From Phytoseiulus persimilis (taxonomy: Eukaryota > Arthropoda > Arachnida > Mesostigmata > Phytoseiidae), in the NCBI GenBank assembly GCA_037576195.1, contig CM075103.1, positions 24,552,001-24,616,000 on the forward strand: a DNA stretch of 64,000 bases. Direction: 5' to 3'. Position numbers and translations under genes: made by a program. Below the pieces are notes generated by a model. That model was not told the origin of the DNA, searched no databases, and saw nothing but the letters and a program-made list of their open reading frames with translations. Of the stretch, positions 23,801-31,859 are shown one piece after another. Position 1 is the stretch's first letter. Every line of letters starts with the position of its first letter.

Positions 23801-24463
23801 GCTGAAAATAATCTTCGAGCACGTCAAGTCGCCAGCCGTTCAGCACCACCTAAACTCCGCAGAAATAGAATGGGAATTTATCACAGCCAGGGCCCCCTGG
23901 CAGGGCGGATGGTGGGAACGATTGGTGCAGTGCGTAAAGAGACCGTTACGGAAAATCTTGGGTAGAAACTCGTTACCGTTCCGAGAGCTGGAAACAATCT
24001 TGGCAGAATTAGAAGCGATGGTCAACCAGAGACCGCTCACGGCAGTTCAGGGCGACCTCAATGAAGTTGGCGCTCTCTGCCCAGCGGACCTCCTCTACGG
24101 CTCCCGGAAACAGAGATAAAGGCGAACGACCGCGAAGCGGCTACTTCAATAGTCTACTCAAAGCGTTGGGAGCATCAGCAGACAATTCTGCGAGCGCTGT
24201 GAAAACGGTTCCGGGGAGAATATCTGTCCTACCTACGTTCCGCGCACATTCGGCCACCGGAGGCTCGCAGACCGATAGCGGTAGGCGACGTTTGCCTCCT
24301 TAAGGACGCAAGTCCTTCGCGAGCGCACTGGCCGTTGTGTCGCGTACTCGGTCTTTCCGGCGGGGAGAGAACGGATCGACGCAAGCGATCCTGCCTAATC
24401 AAGACGGCCACAGGCCAAACGCTAAATCGTCCAATACAGCTACTATTCCCACTCGAGGTCTAG
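20830..24463 (+). pseudogene. BEL1 pol: RT, RNase H, integrase, DUF5641-like end
   Basis: The longest intact frame (20830-22746, 638 residues) begins inside the protease-RT linker (EIIFGWTIAGM). The RT has VRVVKDAGAG, SDIEKAFLQYRI and the catalytic YMDDLV. The RNase H region has FCDASLSALGC, KLELVGAVM and WSDNSPTLHWI. Two frame changes between 22746 and 23313 precede the integrase frame (23313-24119), with GVDHAGPI, MSDNGLAFV and WQGGWWERLVQ supplying Asp, Asp and Glu. A frame change near 24110 leads to the C-terminal part with LKDASPSRAHWPLCRVLG, ending at a TAG near 24463. All catalytic residues are seen, so inactivation is by frame breaks only. Confidence 0.85.
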
Positions 24464-24465
24464 CT

Positions 24466-25685
24466 GATCTAGTACTACACCCCGGGGCGGCGGTACGCAG
24501 CCCTTAGAACGAAAAGGCGATCGTCCACCAACATATTGTCATGAAGCTCAAGGAAGCCACATTCAGTCGAGGTACTCCAAAGACGATCGTATCTGGACAG
24601 GTAGCCAGAGAGCAGTCAGCGGAGACCACATGTACGTCACATGCAAGCGATTCTGTGCGCAAGACGTGTAGGGAGCGAGAGTAAGGCGAGAGAGAAGAGA
24701 CTGAATAAAAAAGAGACGACGAGACGAAGACAGTGGAGTCGAATTGTGGACCCTCACGCCCGTCCCTTTCTTCCAACCCAACAGCCCTAGCTTTAGAGTT
24801 GAAGCGCCCAGCTCCACTCGGAGAATAATTGTGCCCTGACCCAGCGTCCCGTCCTTGCTCTAGCCAGCGTCCCAAGACCCGTCCGACCTCGCCCTTCCAC
24901 GCTTCTGAATTGTGTCCGAGTAAGTTCGCCTACTTACTCTAGGAGCGTCGGCCTATCCATCCCCCAGGTCGCTAGGACGCCTTGTGAACGAGCTTTAGCA
25001 GATAGCGGAAACCTCGTTACAATATATATATATAATTTTTTGTTTTTTTTCAAAAAAAGAAGAAGGGGAGTATATACACATCCACACAATCGGAGACGGT
25101 TCCGGTTTCCACGCCCGGAGCGCTCTGGAAACGCACCCCTCGAGAGCCGCGGGAAATGGCGGCGGCACCGGGTTTCGGGTGCGGAATCGGCGGGCGTTGC
25201 AGGCCGCGTCGCAAAAGGGGCGCCGGGCGTCGTAGCTGAGACTATCCCAGACAAGGCGAGTAGCGTACCTCAACTGCGCGTTGGGGGGTTGGCCGAATCG
25301 CCCCGACGCGAGCGCTGCTTGGTGGAACATGCCGAGGGGACTGTACAGGAACGTGGACATGGCGAGGCAGGCACTACAGTGTCTCGGCTGAGAGTGATTT
25401 GGGGAGCTCGGTTAAAACCGAGGCTCGAGTTCGTTTCCGTGTTGGGAGAAAGGGAAAATGTCGGTGTCCTCTCGGAAATGACACAATTTCCGTCTCCTTA
25501 ATGCTCATCCAGTGTCGGGTTCGAGACCTCAATTGCTCAGATTTCGGAAGTCTCGGTTGCACCAACGCGCGATAGGATCTAGCTACTCAAGTTCTCAAGT
25601 TCCGATCGATCATCTCAGGTCACCAAAATGTGTCAAAAGTGCTCTAGGCAGGAAACCAGTTGTAAATTGAGAATTTGGCCGGGAG
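24466..25685. other. About 1.2 kb between BEL1 pol and its 3' LTR, unexplained
   Basis: BEL elements normally have the polypurine tract and 3' LTR soon after pol. Here a GGGGCGGCGG run occurs at about 24484-24493, yet the alignable LTR starts only at 25686. The block includes an AT-rich TATATATATAATTTTTTG stretch (about 25024) followed by T and A runs. No motif was found in its open frames. It may be an insertion or LTR sequence missing from the 5' copy. Confidence 0.5.
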
Positions 25686-25984
25686 TGTCACGCACTCGAC
25701 AGAGTGCTTATTGTTTAATGATAATACCGAATAAAGAGCATCCTCGACTGTACGCGTCGTGCTGCTTCTCTCCGTGCGGGTAGGCCCACCGCGCATGCGC
25801 CGGCAGAGGCGATGCCGGTGGGCAGCCGACAGCCGGTCGGCAGTCAGGTGTTTCACAGCGTTTGAGAGACAACGCACCGAGCACGGGAGAGCGGCCACGA
25901 GGCCGCTTAGGGGGCTACAAGGGGATTCCAGATCCAGACCAGAGTATTCCCTCTTGTAGTATAAGTCCAAACTGTGGCATCACA
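25686..25984 (+). repeat. BEL1 3' LTR
   Basis: Begins TGTCACGC directly after a GGCCGGGAG purine-rich stretch and ends ATCACA. It contains AATAAA in CCGAATAAAGAGC. It matches the 5' LTR from position 25724 onward. Confidence 0.75.
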
Positions 25985-26357
25985 AGCCTTTTGGGCCTGG
26001 CACTAGCTTCTTTGCGGCTGGATGAGAAGATCGGTGGCGCGTGCGAGACTTGCCCAGAGACGACGGCTACTGGATGAAAACGACGATTCTGGTGGACAGA
26101 ATGTTTGGCTCCCCCAACACACTGAAGTTTCATTCCGGCTTTTATAGTCACTGACAGGGGAGGGTTACACGGCGAATACTGACGCTTGACGTCAGTCTAC
26201 AGGCGTCCGATTTCTATCTCAGTGATCTACAGTAATCGCCTGCGCGCGGTTGATCATGCTCAAAGTTCACCGACGCTTCGCCTGCTCGACTGGCGTCTTC
26301 CCTGATTACCAAAACAGTGCCGACGACTGCTCTGGGTGAACCATCAAACACTCAACA
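25985..26357 (-). repeat. Copia2 3' LTR
   Basis: Aligns with 39878-40247 over its whole length, with about 18 differences including two small indels. On the minus strand it begins TGTTGAGT and is preceded by the purine-rich GGAGAGAG tract. Its end, TTATCA in the other copy, is missing where it meets BEL1. Confidence 0.85.
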
Positions 26358-26653
26358 GCTCTCTCCTACACAGAACAGTCGTTTGCTGATCATAGCCGGA
26401 ACCTTCCGATGTGGGGAACATTGCATGTGACATCACTCGGATGCGCGATTCCGCGATTACAAATCTCTTCAGCATAAGCATCTATCGAACATACAATGTG
26501 TAGAGACTTCACTAGATACTTTATCAGTTCAATGGTTCGAATTCCACAGAGAAACTCCAAGCTGATGTTTGTCTAGACATCTTTCTCGCACAATTTGCTT
26601 TCGATTGAACTGACATAGAACCATATCTCGAGACAAACTCTCGCCAAAAATCA

Positions 26654-26660
26654 TATAAAA
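26654..26660 (+). promoter_or_regulatory. TATA box of the first membrane-protein gene
   Basis: TATAAAA lies about 60 bp upstream of the ATG at 26719, with a TCAATC initiator-like word about 30 bp downstream (about 26680). Spacing fits an RNA polymerase II core promoter. Confidence 0.55.
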
Positions 26661-26718
26661 GGGGTTGCTCTCGAGCACTCAATCCTCACACTCGTTTTGT
26701 TGTGACTTCGCCTCTGCG

Positions 26719-27253
26719 ATGTCGGAATCCCAACGAAACGACCGAAACGTCAGGAGGATGGACGTAGGGCTCGCCGCTGCCACCACGCTGAGTCGTGAGC
26801 AGTGTCTGATCTTGCGAGTGATCGCTCGGTTATTCGAACGTCTCCGGGTCCAGTTGGGCGATGGCGCTCTCGTTGTGATCGTCGTCGCAGGAACCTTCGC
26901 GATAGTGTGGTTCTTCGTCGGTGAGTTTACTTGGGATGTTCCTCAATGACCGACACCTCCCAATTTTTGTTCGTCTTACTCCCTACTCATTTTCTTTTGC
27001 TTCAGGCCGATCGGAGTTCCCTTCGATTGTCCAATTGAAGGAAGTGATACGAGAGCGGGTCGATTTGACCCGCTATGTTTGCGATAGGTTCACCCTGCAT
27101 TGGGTGTGCATATCGCGGGAGGCACGAAGATGTCTCTTATTGAGGGTGGAACAATCAGTTCCATCAACCGCTTCGTGTAGACGCCCGGTCCCGGAGCTTC
27201 AGATGTTCCTTGAAGTATGTGGAGACCTTAGGGTCTTTCTTTGTTTGGAATAA
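26719..27253 (+). CDS. Unknown single-pass membrane protein, two exons
   Basis: I do not recognise the family. Exon 1 is 26719-26920 and exon 2 is 27006-27253. The 85-bp intron starts GTGAGT and ends TTTTGCTTCAG, and the phase-1 join keeps the frame, giving about 149 residues. A basic N-terminal part of about 49 residues (MSESQRNDRNVRRMD) is followed by one hydrophobic segment at residues 50-67 (ALVVIVVAGTFAIVWFFV). The C-terminal exon has seven Cys and could be outside the cell in a type II protein. An upstream TATA box and an AATAAA overlapping the stop make it look like a real polymerase II gene. It lies antisense inside Copia2. Chance ORFs rarely have matching promoter, intron and poly(A) signals, but there is no transcript evidence. 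Confidence 0.5.
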
Positions 27254-27254
27254 A
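27249..27254 (+). terminator. Poly(A) signal overlapping the stop of the first membrane gene
   Basis: AATAAA overlaps the TAA stop codon at 27251-27253. Confidence 0.5.
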
Positions 27255-27386
27255 AGGGGATTATATATTCATTTCACATATCTTATCCGTCCTCTTTTCC
27301 CTTTTGGTATGACCCAGATACACGCATTTCCATGGAGTATGTTTGAAAGATCATTGGAAGGGGAGTGGGAGTCTTGACATTACTCG

Positions 27387-27777
27387 ATGAGCACTGATAC
27401 ATCGAGTGCCACTTCCAAACCTTCCTCCGCCTCGAGAGCTACTTTCTCTCGATCCGTCCTCTCCACGATGGAGCTCCAAGGGATCGACCATGAATGTTTC
27501 ATTTCTCGTCAAAGTAGCGAAAAGAATGTTCGATCGATTGCTCCGAACTTACGCGCGGCCCGTGGTGTGGCGAAATACTTGTTGTTTGTGATTACCGTGT
27601 TGTTGATCGTTCTCGGAATTCCGGTCTACTCGGGTATGTTTCAGACGTCGTTGCATATCTTGATTACGCTCCCGTGAGAGCTGCATTGTAATTCTCCGTT
27701 ACTCTCCTACAGTTTTCCTCTCAAGCTCCACTTCCATGAAGAGTGAGCGCATGGTTCGCGAGGCCATGCACCCGTGA
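27387..27777 (+). CDS. Unknown single-pass membrane protein, second gene with similar layout
   Basis: Unrecognised family. Exon 1 (27387-27633) encodes an 82-residue Ser/Thr-rich N-terminus with a hydrophobic segment near residues 61-77 (YLLFVITVLLIVLGIPV). The intron at 27634-27712 starts GTATGT and ends TCTCCTACAG, again phase 1 directly after the membrane segment, as in the gene at 26719. Exon 2 then ends at TGA 27775-27777, for about 103 residues, with AATAAA at 27901. A GTGAAA donor at 27774 would instead join in frame (phase 2) to the exon at 28507-28981, giving a type II membrane protein with an ectodomain; this is inference. The shared layout suggests tandem paralogues, although sequence identity between the two is low. 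Confidence 0.45.
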
Positions 27778-27845
27778 AACGCCACAAGTCTGCAGTCGGT
27801 CGGACCTCCGACAACGGCTGCAACATCAAACCCGACGGTTACCTC

Positions 27846-28458
27846 CCTCGAGTCCGATTACCGCGAGCCCGATTCCGCGAACTCAAATACCGCGAGCCCG
27901 AATAAAGCTCCGCCCAGCGAAGAGCACGCCGGCTCAGTGAAGCTTCTATGAATGCACTTCTCTCAGGACAGAGCAGGACCTTGTTGTTGAAGAGAACGAA
28001 TTAAACATATGGCATCGGAACAATGTTGACCCTGCCGTCTCTTTTTCTGCTGCTGTTCACGGCCCAACGCTCCGCAAATATGATCGGACACTCCTTCTCC
28101 AAGTCAGGGTGATCGGATGAGGAAACTGCCCCTTGAGGGGGGGGGGGGGCAATGACTGATTCATCATGCAAAATGATTGGCTATCCGAACAATCGGTACA
28201 ATTCGTCCCTCCTCCGATGTGCTTCATCCACATTCACTCAGGAGGGCTATGTCACAGGGATGCTCCGCGAACGCTTCTCCGTTCAGAGAGAAGGATAGCC
28301 ACTCATGCTTTGAACAAGGCCAGGATGATGTAACCGGAGAACTCCTAGCGGAACCGACATAGCCCCGCCCAGAAGCTTCACTGAGACGGCGCGCTCTCCG
28401 CTGGGCGGAGCTTTGCTCGGGCTCGGGGTACTCGAGCTCGCGGCAATCGGGCTCGAGG
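27846..28458. repeat. Long inverted repeat with 423-bp loop
   Basis: The left arm (27846-27947) and right arm (28371-28458) pair as reverse complements, sharing CCTCGAG, CCGCGAG, GCCCGA, AAAGCTCCGCCCAGCG and CTCAGTGAAGCTTCT; the left arm has an extra piece of about 13 bp. The left arm contains the AATAAA at 27901-27906. The loop holds a run of about 13 G near 28137-28149. A transcript through here could fold into a hairpin of about 85 bp. Confidence 0.7.
27901..27906 (+). terminator. Candidate poly(A) signal of the second membrane gene
   Basis: AATAAA about 125 bp after the TGA at 27777, inside the left arm of the inverted repeat. Confidence 0.35.
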
Positions 28459-28506
28459 CAAGTCCCCAACACGACATTGACTGTGAAGACCTCAACTATT
28501 TCGGAG

Positions 28507-28981
28507 CCGTGAGATCTGCATCACCGACTCCAACAACACCAATGTAACGTACTCTCACCGAACAAGTGACTCGAGGGTATTCTCCAACCACGTCCGTTCG
28601 CGCTGTCAGACATGGGGAACGTCGTCAAACAACGACTCGTCGCTGGGTACCGAGTTCCACAACTCCAAGGTATACCCGTTCTTTTGTAACGACGACTCAT
28701 CGCTGGTATGTCGAACATACGACTGCCGGGCGACGTTCCTATCTCAGGCCGACTCAATCCATTTCATCATCAACTTCATTTTCGAGGGTCACATCGTCGC
28801 TTCCCACGACGGCCATTCCCACGGTATCAACTACAACCACCACTCGGTCTTCTTTGACCACAGCCGAGGGTGTTATTGCCTCGGACCTGCCGCTTACTAC
28901 AACAACTCGGACTCTTCCCTCTACTTTCACAATCAGGCGTCTCACTTCTCCAACGTCAATCGCGCATTCGATGACAACTGA
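28507..28981 (+). CDS. Exon of an unknown secreted or luminal glycoprotein domain
   Basis: This frame has no Met and no stop from just after an AG at 28505-28506 to TGA 28979-28981, about 158 codons. Third positions are strongly biased to C, which two competing open frames over the same DNA (a Ser/Thr-rich plus-strand frame and a Val-rich minus-strand frame) do not explain. The product is rich in Asn, His, Ser and Phe, with six Cys (CITD, RCQTW, FFCND, VCRTYDC and CYC regions) and N-glycosylation sites NNT, NVT, NDS and NNS. No family was recognised. The likely upstream partner is the exon pair at 27387-27773. The acceptor is weak in pyrimidines, so the exon start is uncertain. Confidence 0.45.
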
Positions 28982-29160
28982 CGCCGCTTCCATATCGTAT
29001 GAGTGAGCGTATGAATTCTCTTGAGGATGACCAACCCGGCGAGCACCGAGAACACGTTTGTAACTACAAAGTATATCGATAGAAATTTGCACCAATATCC
29101 AATCGTCCGATCAGGATCGGGAACCGGGGGCGATGGCGTCGACGGGTGCGTATGGTTGAA

Positions 29161-29424
29161 CTATGGAATCCAAACGTCTTCTCCTCCTACGGCAGTCCTG
29201 TTCTTGATCAGGCATAAAACTTCTCTTGACGCCAATCTGAGGCAGCTCGCTTCGAGCTCCACGCAGTCGCATGGAAAGTTGCTCTCGTTTGTTTGGAAAA
29301 TCGTGCATCGCCAGCTCATCTTCTGGCAATCAGTGTCGCAGTCAGAGTATGTGAAGTACCCCAACGCGCTACTGGCCATCACACAAACTATGACGAACGT
29401 GATCATCATCTTGACGGTTTCCAT
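29161..29424 (-). CDS. Small secreted Cys-rich ORF at the 3' end of Copia2 pol
   Basis: 87 residues from Met 29424. A hydrophobic signal peptide (MMITFVIVCVMASSALG) is followed by a short domain with seven Cys (YSDCDTDCQ, WRC, PCDC, ASC, LC) and the N-glycosylation sites NES and NRT. On the Copia2 strand the ATG follows CACTTGCAG directly, a splice-acceptor-like sequence, and the start overlaps the end of the RNase H frame. That is how spliced env-type third ORFs are placed in some LTR elements, but at this length and without a membrane anchor it is not a typical envelope. It could equally be a host exon. Confidence 0.4.
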   Translation of the reverse strand: METVKMMITFVIVCVMASSALGYFTYSDCDTDCQKMSWRCTIFQTNESNFPCDCVELEASCLRLASREVLCLIKNRTAVGGEDVWIP

Positions 29425-31180
29425 CTGCAAGTGATCCAAGTCTTTGGAACGTTTCTCTAGGCAGGCACTTCGTCAGAATGTCAGCAACGTTCTGTGCTGT
29501 CGGGCAATAATGGATTGTGATTTCTCCTCGCTGTAGTTTCTCTCGACAGTAGAAATGTCTCACCTCGATGTGCTTTAAGCGCTTGTGGAAGGATGGATTC
29601 TCACCGAGAGCGATTGTCGACTGGTTGTCAACGAGCAACTTTGGTACGACTGGATGTCCAAGCTCTGCGAGTGAGCGCTGTCCAGATCGCGGTCTTGAGC
29701 GTTTCAGAGAGGGCCACAAGCTGCGCCTCCATTGAAGAGAGCGTCACGGACGCTTGGCGGTTGCTTGCCCAAGAAATGACTCCGCCTCCGAACCGAATCA
29801 ATGATCCGGTGGTGCTCCGTCTCGTTTGCTCGTCGCCAGCGAAATGTGCATCGCTGAAGCACTCGAGCAGCTCTGGAGCGCTCCCCGTGTACCGGAGACC
29901 GAAAGTCTCGGTACCTTTGAGGTAGCGCAGCACTTTCAACGCGAGATCCCAAAGACTTCTGGTGGGACGATCCAAGAACCTCGACAGGTATCCCACCACG
30001 TAACCGAGGTCAAAACGCGTCGCAATCATGAGGTACATCAAACCCCCAGCAATTGGACGATGCGGCAGTTCTGGTTCGATTTCGTCACTGGGATTCGACT
30101 TGTAGCTGTTGTCCGTTGGGACTGCTGTTTCTTCGCATTTTGACATCTGGAATCTGTCTAGCAGTTCTTGGATGTACTTTGATTGGTGGACACGTATGAC
30201 GGAGTTGTCATCTGATGATTCGACCTGCAGACCGAGAAAGAACTCGAATTTCCTGGAAGTGATTTCGATCTCCTTACCGAGGTTCTCGAGAAACTCCTGC
30301 ACGACCTTTTGGTCTGATCCCGCTGCCAATCTATCGGCAACGAACAAGGCAACCACAATTCGTTTTGGGCCATTTGTGAAGTACACGCAAGGATCAGCTT
30401 GGCTCTGTGTGAGTCCAAGTCCCGTCCGAACCCGGTTGATCTTCAGGTTCCAAGCCCTTGATGCCTGACGAAGGCCGTAGACTGCCTTCAAGAGTTTGCA
30501 GACTCGATTCGTTCCATCTTCGAACCCTTTGGGTTGGTTCGTGTAGATTTCTTCTGATAGTTCCGAGTGCAGAAATGCTGTCTTAACGTCGAATTGGTAT
30601 AGCTTCAGTTTCTCCCTGGCAGCTATTGGCAGAATTGATTTGATGGTATCGAACCTAGCCACAGGCGAGTAGAGCTCTGTGAAATCTATACCTGGACGTT
30701 GACTGAATCCTTGAATGACCCATCTTGCACGGAACCTCTCGATGTTACCTAGGGCGTTTTTCTTTGCTTTGAAGATCCGTCGATTCCCAACCGTGCGTCC
30801 GCCTTTTGGAAGTTCGGTGAGCACCCAAACCTTGTGGAAATCGAGTGACGCCATCTCCTCTGCCATTGCACCAAGCCACTGTTGACTGTAATTGGACTTA
30901 TGAACATCTTCTATACATGTTGGTTCGTCAACCAAATTATTTACACCGGTGCTTACTGTTTCGCTGACACACATCGCACCGTGTGCGCTGCTTGCCTGGT
31001 ACCTCCCCGGAGGACGCATTTTGGATCGATCTCGTAGCTCGTATCCTTCACGCCGTTTGTTGCGTTTTTCACTTGGGGCAGCCGCTCCCGCGGCGTCATG
31101 TCCTTCATTCGAGGATTCACTTTCCGGCACGGGGCCCGCGGATGCTGCTTCTCCTCTTGCTGATGCGTTCTCTCTGGTAT
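29369..31180 (-). pseudogene. Copia2 RT and RNase H
   Basis: The main frame (31223-29628, whose first codons are BEL2 LTR) has the Copia RT blocks NRRIFKAKKNALG, RFRARWVIQGFSQRPGID, FDVKTAFLHSELSEEIY and AVYGLRQASRAW. The polymerase box reads LFVADRL, where Copia elements have YVDD, so the first catalytic Asp is Ala. RNase H follows with CFSDAHFAGDEQTRRSTTG; a frame change near 29650-29720 leads to LLVDNQSTIALGENP, HIEVRHFYCREKL and ADILTKCLP. The active-site change and frameshift make it inactive. The linker upstream is cut by BEL2. Confidence 0.85.
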
Positions 31181-31184
31181 CCGT

Positions 31185-31483
31185 TGTTACCGAACGGCAG
31201 GTACGGTAGACTAGAACACACAAGGAAAAGCCGGAGTTGGAGAGGGTAGCGAGCCGACTCCAAACCTGCTTTCACGGTCGGCTGGGCGGGAGACGCGAAG
31301 GTCTCGGCAGTTCGACTGTGTGTGTGTCTGAGATGCACGTCGGGCTCTCCGTCGGCTTCCACGGCCGGGAGAGGAGGAACCCAACGGCATCCAACGAGAG
31401 AGCCGAGCGAGAAGCGGGTCGGAGCCGGGTCTCTTTATTGGAAATCATTGATACCTACGATGCCACTTTGAGCATTCGTAACA
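31185..31483 (-). repeat. BEL2 3' LTR
   Basis: 299 bp. The first 235 bp or so (minus strand) match the 5' LTR closely. The remaining part, after GGCTCGCT, does not align well with the corresponding part of the 5' LTR. AATAAAGAGACC-like sequence is present. Confidence 0.7.
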
Positions 31484-31859
31484 TTCCCCCGGGAGCGTGT
31501 ACGCTCGAAATGACAACTCGGGCCGAGGGGGGTGAGAGCGATCGCAGATCGTTACCTCGGAGTAATCATGGCCTCGTGCAATGGCGGGAACATGCGGATG
31601 GTGCGGACTCTGCGCGACCGGCCAAGGTTGGCCAGGCGGCGGAAGGAGGGGCCGAAGGTTCGGAACCTGACTCTCCGAGCTCCGTCGGGGACACGGCGCG
31701 TCGCAAACGCTTTTCCGTTCCGTAACGGGGGAAGGGGCGGCGTGTCCGTGGCGAGGACGCCAGCTGGGAATCGGGGAGCGGGGTGTTCCACCAAGCACTG
31801 AAAGAAGCTCTTTTCTGGTTACCTCCCTGCAGCCTACCTGTTGACGAGCGTATTTCACG

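Larger units (their letters stand above)
18330..25984 (+). mobile_element. BEL/Pao LTR retrotransposon, BEL1
   Basis: Direct repeats of about 255 bp bound gag, protease, RT, RNase H, integrase and a DUF5641-type C-terminal end in BEL/Pao order on the plus strand. The LTRs share TACCGAATAAAGAGC through GTGGCATCACA, at an estimated 95% identity with a few small indels. The 3' end abuts the Copia2 LTR with no base between and no clear target-site duplication. Several frameshifts and stops make it inactive. Confidence 0.85.

Noticed and set aside
25040-25501. Gene of 153 codons after BEL1 pol
   Set aside because: Arg/Gly-rich product without a motif in a GC-rich stretch with open frames on both strands.
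28566-29006. Ser/Thr-rich mucin-like frame on the plus strand
   Set aside because: It overlaps the frame with clear C-ending codon bias and Cys/N-glycosylation pattern; the Thr and Ser codons arise from reading that exon out of frame.
28754-29095. Val-rich minus-strand frame
   Set aside because: It is the complement of the same biased exon; repeated GTT/GTG codons are a by-product.
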